Assembly (NCBI GenBank): GCA_963727285.1
Contig: CAVSFF010000009.1
Location: 124,001-188,000, forward strand
DNA length: 64,000 nt
Direction of reading: 5' to 3'
Origin: CAITWD01 sp963727285
GTDB taxonomy: Bacteria; Actinomycetota; Thermoleophilia; Miltoncostaeales; Miltoncostaeaceae
Made by a program: the position numbers and the translations under genes. Position 1 is the first letter of the stretch, and each line of letters opens with the position of its first letter. The notes under the pieces were generated by a model. The model was not told the DNA's origin and made no database searches. It saw nothing but the letters and a program-made list of their open reading frames with translations. Below are positions 59,428-64,000 of this stretch, in pieces.

Positions 59428-59730
59428 ATGCTCGTCGAGATTCAGGTGCTCCCCTCCCCGACCGGGGCATCACCGGACTCCTATTCCCATGTCGACGCCG
59501 CAATCGCTGCGATCGCCGCCAGCGGGATCCGCTACGAGGTCGGCGCGCTCGGAACGACGATCGAAGGTACACCCGACGAACTCTGGCCCGTCGTGCGCGC
59601 GGCCCATGAGGCGACACTCGCGGCCGGCGCCGCCCAGGTGGTGACGATCGTCAAGATCGCGGAGTCGACCGGCGGCGGCGACCGCCTGACGATCGAGCGC
59701 CTGACTGCCCACCATCGGGCGGCGCGATGA
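59428..59730 (+). CDS. MTH1187/YkoF-like thiamine-binding protein
   Basis: 100 residues. MLVEIQVLPSPTGASPDSYS, YEVGALGTTIEGTPDELWPV and GAAQVVTIVKIAES match the MTH1187 ferredoxin-like family that binds thiamine or its pyrimidine. GGAAAGG is five bases before the ATG. First gene of a four-gene operon; the stop overlaps the next start (ATGA). It may act as a cytosolic carrier or sensor for the imported precursor. Confidence 0.82.
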   Translation: MLVEIQVLPSPTGASPDSYSHVDAAIAAIAASGIRYEVGALGTTIEGTPDELWPVVRAAHEATLAAGAAQVVTIVKIAESTGGGDRLTIERLTAHHRAAR

Positions 59731-60816
59731 CCGGCCTGCGACGCCGGCGCCGGATCCTGCGCGCGGCAGCGGTTGCCGCGGTCGCGGCGGTCGCGGCCGC
59801 TGTCGCCGGCTGCGGCGGATCGAGCGGCGGGACGGCATCGACGCCCACCTCGGCCGCGACGACGACCCCTGCCCCGGCCTCGGTGACGATCGCGCTGGAT
59901 TGGGTGCCGAACACCAACCACACCGGAATCTACGTCGCCAAAGCGCTCGGCTTCTACCGGACAGTCCGGCATCAATGTGCACATCCTGCCGTACGGCACG
60001 ACGGCCCCGGAGACGCTCGTCGCCGCCGGGAAGGCCGACTTCGGCATCTCGTACGAGGCCGGCACGATCTTCGCCCGCGCGGCGGGCGAAGATGTCGTCG
60101 CGGTCTTCGCGATCCTCCAGCATGACGCGCTGCAGGTGGGTGTCCGCGCGACGAACACGGCCATCAATTCGCCGAAGGATCTCGACGGGAAGACGTACGC
60201 CGGGTTCGGCACCCCCGACGAGGGGCCGACGCTCAAGTACGTCATCCGCCGGGGCGGCGGTACCGGCTCCTTCACCACCGTCGACCTCAACACATCGGCA
60301 TATGACGCGGTCTGGACCGGCAAAGCCGACTTCACCCTGTCGTACATGACCTGGGAGGCCATCCAGGGCCGACTCGCCGGGAAACCGTTCAAGCCGGGAT
60401 TCGGACTGACCCAGCTCGGACTCCCCGACAACTACTCCACGCTGATGATCTCCAGCAACCGCTACCTGACCGGGCACCCGGACATCGCGCGGCGATTCCT
60501 GGCCGCGACCCAGCAGGGGTACGACTATGCGGCCGCGCACCCGACGCAGGCGGCCAAGATCCTGATCGCTGCCGATCCCAACGGGCTCGGGTCTCAGGCC
60601 ACGCTGGTCAACGACAGTGCCCAGCTGCTGGCGCGCAGCTACTACCTCGACGCCTCCGGGGTCGCGGGGCCGGAGACGACCGCCGAATGGGCGGGGTACG
60701 GCAACCTGCTCTTTGACGCCGGAGCCCTTCAGGATGCCAACGGCGCCAAGGTGACCACGCACCCGGACTGGTCGACCTACTTCACCAACGCCTACCTTCC
60801 GGCCGGCATAAAATGA
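59727..60816 (+). CDS. thiY: HMP/thiamine-precursor ABC transporter substrate-binding lipoprotein (NMT1/THI5-like)
   Basis: About 362 residues. Lipoprotein signal AAVAAVAAVAAAVAGCGGSS; then VTIALDWVPNTNHTGIYVAK, the hallmark of THI5/ThiY proteins, VAAGKADFGISYEAGTIFAR, YAGFGTPDEGPTLKYVIRR, AYDAVWTGKADFTLSYMTWE and YNYSTLMISS-like LPDNYSTLMISSNRYLT. It captures formylaminopyrimidine or HMP outside the membrane. One extra base near 59960 breaks the frame between KALGFYR and GINVHILPYG. ATGA overlaps at both ends. Confidence 0.87.
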
Positions 60817-61625
60817 GCACGGTGCGCACGGTCGGTGCCGCGTCCGACCCCCGGCCACTCGGCCGATTCGGATGGGTCCCGGCGCTGGTCATCATTGCGG
60901 TCGCCGTCGCCGCCTGGCAGATCTACGCGACGCGCAGCGGAGTCAGCCCCCAGATCCTCCCGTCTCCGGCTCGGGTGATCGATGCCGGCTGGGCCGCACG
61001 CCACGCCCTGTGGACCAATACCGTGGCAACGCTCGAGGAGACGGCACTCGGGTTTCTCGTCGCGATCGTCCTCGCGTTGGGGCTGTCGCTGATCATCGAT
61101 GCCTCCGGCGTGCTTCGGACCGCGTTGATGCCGCTGCTGATCGGCTCCCAGACCCTGCCGCTGGTGGCAATCGCCCCGCTGGTGATCATCTGGTTCGGAT
61201 TCGGCCTGACGCCCAAGGTCTTGCTGGTCGCCCTGCTGTCGTTCTTTCCCATCACGGTGGCCCTCCTGGAGGGGTACCAGTCGACGGATCCCGACGTCGA
61301 GCGGCTGCTGATGTCCATGGGCGCGGGGCGCTGGAGACGGTTCCGCACCGCGCGCCTGCCGACGGCGATGCCGTTCTTCTTCGCGGGATTGCGGATTGCG
61401 ATCACCTACTCGATCGTCGTGGCGATCTTCGCCGAATATGCCGGGGCCAGTTCCGGGCTCGGTATCTACATCGAGCAGGAGACCCATGTGTTCCGCACCG
61501 ACCTCGTGTTCGCCGCCGTGCTCGTGACGACGCTGCTGACGATCGCGTTGTTCGCGGCGACGTACATTCTGGAGCGCCTGCTGATCCCGTGGTACCGCAT
61601 CTCGCGGAGCGTGGCCCGCAGGTGA
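60813..61625 (+). CDS. thiX: ABC transporter permease, thiamine-precursor importer
   Basis: 270 residues. BPD_transp_1 fold with six helices: WVPALVIIAVAVAAWQIY, TLEETALGFLVAIVLALGLS, ALMPLLIGSQTLPLVAIAPL, VLLVALLSFFPITVALLEGY and the final AAVLVTTLLTIALFAATYIL. The EAA loop reads LMSMGAGRWRRFRTARLPTA (the G after A-x-x is kept), the contact with the ATPase. It belongs to the NitT/TauT-type permeases. ATGA and GTGA overlaps couple it to both neighbours. Confidence 0.9.
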   Translation: MSTVRTVGAASDPRPLGRFGWVPALVIIAVAVAAWQIYATRSGVSPQILPSPARVIDAGWAARHALWTNTVATLEETALGFLVAIVLALGLSLIIDASGVLRTALMPLLIGSQTLPLVAIAPLVIIWFGFGLTPKVLLVALLSFFPITVALLEGYQSTDPDVERLLMSMGAGRWRRFRTARLPTAMPFFFAGLRIAITYSIVVAIFAEYAGASSGLGIYIEQETHVFRTDLVFAAVLVTTLLTIALFAATYILERLLIPWYRISRSVARR

Positions 61626-62425
61626 GCTCGCAGCCGACAGCCGAGGCCCGGCGCACCGACGGTGGCACCCCGAAACTGCGCCTGGAGGCCGTCCACCACG
61701 CCTACCGCGACGTCAAGGTCCTCGACGGTGTGTCGCTGGAGCTTGCGACGGGAGAGCTCGTGACCATCCTCGGCCCGTCGGGGTGCGGGAAGTCCACGAT
61801 CTTTTCGATCCTGACGGGCACCGCCACAGCCGCGTCCGGGAGGGTCCTGGTCGACGGCGCGCCGCTTGGCACCGGCAGCGAACGGTTCGCCGTGATGCCG
61901 CAGACCGACGCGCTGCTGCCGTGGCGCCGGGTCATCGACAACGTGACGCTCGGACTGGAGGTCCAAGGGGTCTCACGTCGCGACGCACGCGCGCGCGTCG
62001 CCCCGCTGTTGGCGACCTTCGGACTTGACGAGTTCACCCGCGCCTACCCGTTCCAGCTCTCCGGCGGCATGCGCCAGCGCGCCGCCCTGCTGCGGACGGT
62101 CGTCCAGAATCGCTCGGTCATGTTGCTCGACGAGCCGTTCGGTGCGCTCGACGCACTGACCCGGACCGACATGCAGACCTGGCTCGAAGGCGTCTGGGGC
62201 ACCTTCGGGGCATCGGTCCTGTTGATCACGCACGACATCCGCGAAGCGGTCTTCCTGTCGGACCGGGTCTACGTCCTGTCGCCGCGCCCGGCCCGGGTCG
62301 TGGCCGAGGTCACCGTGCCGCTTACCCGTCCGCGGCGGCTCGACGATGTGGGAAGTGCGGCGTTCGTCGACACGGAAACGGAGCTGCGCCGGATCCTCTC
62401 TGCGGTCCGCGGCCGCGACGCCTAG
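61622..62425 (+). CDS. thiZ: ABC transporter ATP-binding protein, thiamine-precursor importer
   Basis: 267 residues. Walker A LGPSGCGKSTIFSILTG, Q-loop VMPQTDALLPWRRVIDNV (the LLPW typical of NitT/TauT/ThiZ ATPases), signature QLSGGMRQRAALLRTV, Walker B VMLLDEPFGALDALT and H-loop LLITHDIREAVFLSD. GTG start overlaps the permease stop. Last gene of the thiamine-precursor operon. Confidence 0.92.
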   Translation: MSSQPTAEARRTDGGTPKLRLEAVHHAYRDVKVLDGVSLELATGELVTILGPSGCGKSTIFSILTGTATAASGRVLVDGAPLGTGSERFAVMPQTDALLPWRRVIDNVTLGLEVQGVSRRDARARVAPLLATFGLDEFTRAYPFQLSGGMRQRAALLRTVVQNRSVMLLDEPFGALDALTRTDMQTWLEGVWGTFGASVLLITHDIREAVFLSDRVYVLSPRPARVVAEVTVPLTRPRRLDDVGSAAFVDTETELRRILSAVRGRDA

Positions 62426-62547
62426 CGCCCGCGCGGACGCCGTGGGGCGGGTTCCCGGCCGATGCCCGCCACGACGATCAGTACGATCATCTGCGCGATG
62501 ACGACCTCGACAACCGCGACGACTCCGATCGCCGCCCGAGCCCGCCG

Positions 62548-63633
62548 ATGACCGCATTCGCCGGCATGTCCCGCGGCGAGCGCATCCTGCTGGCACTGGC
62601 GGCTGCGTTGACGCTCGCCTCCGCGGCGGCCAAGTTCAGCGGTGCGCCCGGCCTGCTGCTCTTCGTCGTCTCCGGGGCGGCGCTCGGCACCGTCGCGTGG
62701 GTGGTTGGCTTTTGCACCGAGGTCGTCGGGACCCGGTATGGACCCGGGATCACGGGCGTCCTGCAGTCGACGCTGGGGAACCTCCCGGAGTTCTTCGTGG
62801 TGGTGTTTGCGCTGTCGGCGGGTCAGACCGTCGTCGCGGAGACCTCGATCTTCGGGTCGATCTTCTCCAACGCACTGTTGATCCTGGGGATCGCGATCAT
62901 CGTCGGCTCGCGTGCGTCATCGGACGGCGTGATGCGATTCAGCCAGCGGCTCCCGAACGACACCGCCACGCTGATGCTGATGGCGGTGTTCATCATCACC
63001 CTGCTGGGCATCTCGGGGTATGCCAACGACCGGGCAAGCCATCACCAGCTGGCGATCTCCGTCGTCGGCGCGATCTGCCTGTTGGCCGTGTACGGGGCGT
63101 GGGTGGTCGCCTACCTGCGGCACGACCTGCGCATGCACACGCCCCCGGACAAACTCGCCCACCCGGAGGCCGCGGCGGTCTCGTTCCGGATGGCGGTCAT
63201 CCTGCTGGTGCTGGCCGGGACGGCAGCGGCGCTCGTCTCGGACTGGTTCGTCTCCGCCATCGATCCTGCCGTGCAGGCGCTGCACCTGCCAAAGGCCTTC
63301 GTCGGTCTGGTGATCGTCGCCATCGCCGGCAACGCGGTCGAGAACGTCGTCGGAATCCAGTTGGCCGCCAAGCACAAGTTCGACCTCGCACTGTCGGTCA
63401 TCAAGAACTCGATCGCCCAGATCACCGTCTTTCTCTACCCGCTGCTGGTGCTCGTGTCGCTGCTGTTCGCCGACCACCTGACCTTCGCGGTGTCCGGCAT
63501 TCTCATCGGCGGCCTGGCGCTCACGGCAATCAGCATTTGGCAAATCACCGGAGACGGCGAGGCCGCCGCCTTCGAAGGTTGGGCGCTGGTCGCCCTCTAC
63601 GTGATCATGGCGACGCTGTTCTACTTCGAGTAG
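62548..63633 (+). CDS. Ca2+/H+ antiporter (CaCA family, ChaA/CAX-like)
   Basis: 361 residues, eleven hydrophobic helices. The two inverted CaCA repeats show their ion-binding motifs: STLGNLPEFFVVVFALSAGQ (alpha-1, G-N-x-x-E) and VAIAGNAVENVVGIQLAAKH followed by LALSVIKNSIAQITVFLYPL (alpha-2). The acidic loop between repeats is small. It expels Ca2+ in exchange for protons at the cytoplasmic membrane. The ATG start gives MTAFAGMSRGER; MSRGER at 62566 is an alternative. Confidence 0.9.
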   Translation: MTAFAGMSRGERILLALAAALTLASAAAKFSGAPGLLLFVVSGAALGTVAWVVGFCTEVVGTRYGPGITGVLQSTLGNLPEFFVVVFALSAGQTVVAETSIFGSIFSNALLILGIAIIVGSRASSDGVMRFSQRLPNDTATLMLMAVFIITLLGISGYANDRASHHQLAISVVGAICLLAVYGAWVVAYLRHDLRMHTPPDKLAHPEAAAVSFRMAVILLVLAGTAAALVSDWFVSAIDPAVQALHLPKAFVGLVIVAIAGNAVENVVGIQLAAKHKFDLALSVIKNSIAQITVFLYPLLVLVSLLFADHLTFAVSGILIGGLALTAISIWQITGDGEAAAFEGWALVALYVIMATLFYFE

Positions 63634-63643
63634 GACCGGGTGG

Positions 63644-64000
63644 CTACGCCGCTGGCCCCGCCGCCAACGTGATGACCGAGCTGTGGCTGTGTCCGGCGGT
63701 GTCCATCCATGCAAGCTGCACGCTCTGGCCGGGATGCAGGCGTCCCATCTCCGAGGTCAGCTGCGTCGGGTTCGCCACCGCCACGCCGCCGACCGACAGG
63801 ATCACGTCGCCGGACTGCATCCCGAGCGCCTGCGCCGGCTGACCGTCAATCACGTCGGAGATCACGACGCCCGGTGCCCCGCCGTTCTGGTCGGGGGCGA
63901 TCTGGATCCCGAGAAATGCCACCGGCCCGACGTGGACGTTGCCCGATGACGTTCCCTGCTCGATCTGGTTGGCGATCTGAAGGGCCCGGTTGATCGGGAT
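63644..64000 (-). CDS. HtrA/DegP-like serine protease, C-terminal part (cut by window edge)
   Basis: The last 118 residues only. INRALQIANQIEQGTSSGNV and VHVGPVAFLGIQIAPD are the end of the trypsin-like domain linking to PDZ; the PDZ domain follows with GVVISDVIDGQPAQALGMQS, GDVILSVGGVAVANPTQLTS and SVQLAWMDTAGHSHSSVITL. The catalytic triad lies beyond position 64000. Membrane-anchored quality-control protease in this family. Convergent with the antiporter, only 10 bases apart. Confidence 0.85.
   Translation of the reverse strand: MPINRALQIANQIEQGTSSGNVHVGPVAFLGIQIAPDQNGGAPGVVISDVIDGQPAQALGMQSGDVILSVGGVAVANPTQLTSEMGRLHPGQSVQLAWMDTAGHSHSSVITLAAGPAA

Overview
This 64 kb window is chromosomal DNA from a high-GC (roughly 70%) actinobacterium. 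Several traits suggest Thermoleophilia/Solirubrobacterales, though this is an inference from gene style and I could not run a phylogeny: RecCBD rather than AdnAB, an AcuC-type deacetylase, He_PIG secreted proteins, many GTG/TTG starts, and short ATGA/GTGA overlaps. There are no rRNA genes, phage genes, insertion sequences or CRISPR arrays. One tRNA gene (Asn) is present.

Left part (1-25.4 kb): a three-gene DrrAB-like ABC exporter; an M42 aminopeptidase convergent with a RodZ-like HTH membrane protein; a zinc-finger rhomboid, MarR and alcohol dehydrogenase run on the minus strand; a very long glutamate synthase gene (gltB); a GH114-like secreted protein; an SPFH protein; a permease with two C-terminal YHS domains; an ABM monooxygenase; an ABC-F ATPase; RNase D and a PPX/GppA phosphatase; a SUI1-like protein; a PHP phosphoesterase; oligoendopeptidase F; a small Zn-ribbon-like protein; and a methyltransferase. 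Almost every gene here is conserved end to end but interrupted by single-base indels, so I annotate whole genes across the breaks and read the breaks as sequence errors, not decay.

Right part (25.6-64 kb): much cleaner sequence. After tRNA-Asn comes a small YCII/NmrA patch. Then an envelope block: a lipoprotein, a Cys/His-rich membrane-anchored protein, a cell-wall amidase, a trypsin-pentapeptide protease, an SSI-type protease-inhibitor lipoprotein, ArfB, an alpha/beta hydrolase and a GT-C-like membrane protein. A MarR/YceI/FMN-reductase divergent locus and a DEAD-box helicase follow. A DNA-end-processing island pairs an SbcD/YhaO-like nuclease and a hookless SbcC/YhaN-like ATPase, convergent with recC-recB-recD. 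Two tandem paralogous secreted proteins with a conserved HEYxE motif and putative-Ig domains follow. The window ends with peroxiredoxin/YCII, AcuC, an amphi-Trp protein, an aminoglycoside-phosphotransferase-like kinase, a thiamine-precursor (HMP) ABC importer operon, a Ca2+/H+ antiporter and the 3' end of an HtrA protease.

The most unusual items are the twin HEYxE/He_PIG proteins, the protease next to its probable SSI inhibitor, the membrane-anchored Cys/His metal-binding protein, and the two double-strand-break systems that meet at a shared CTAG stop.
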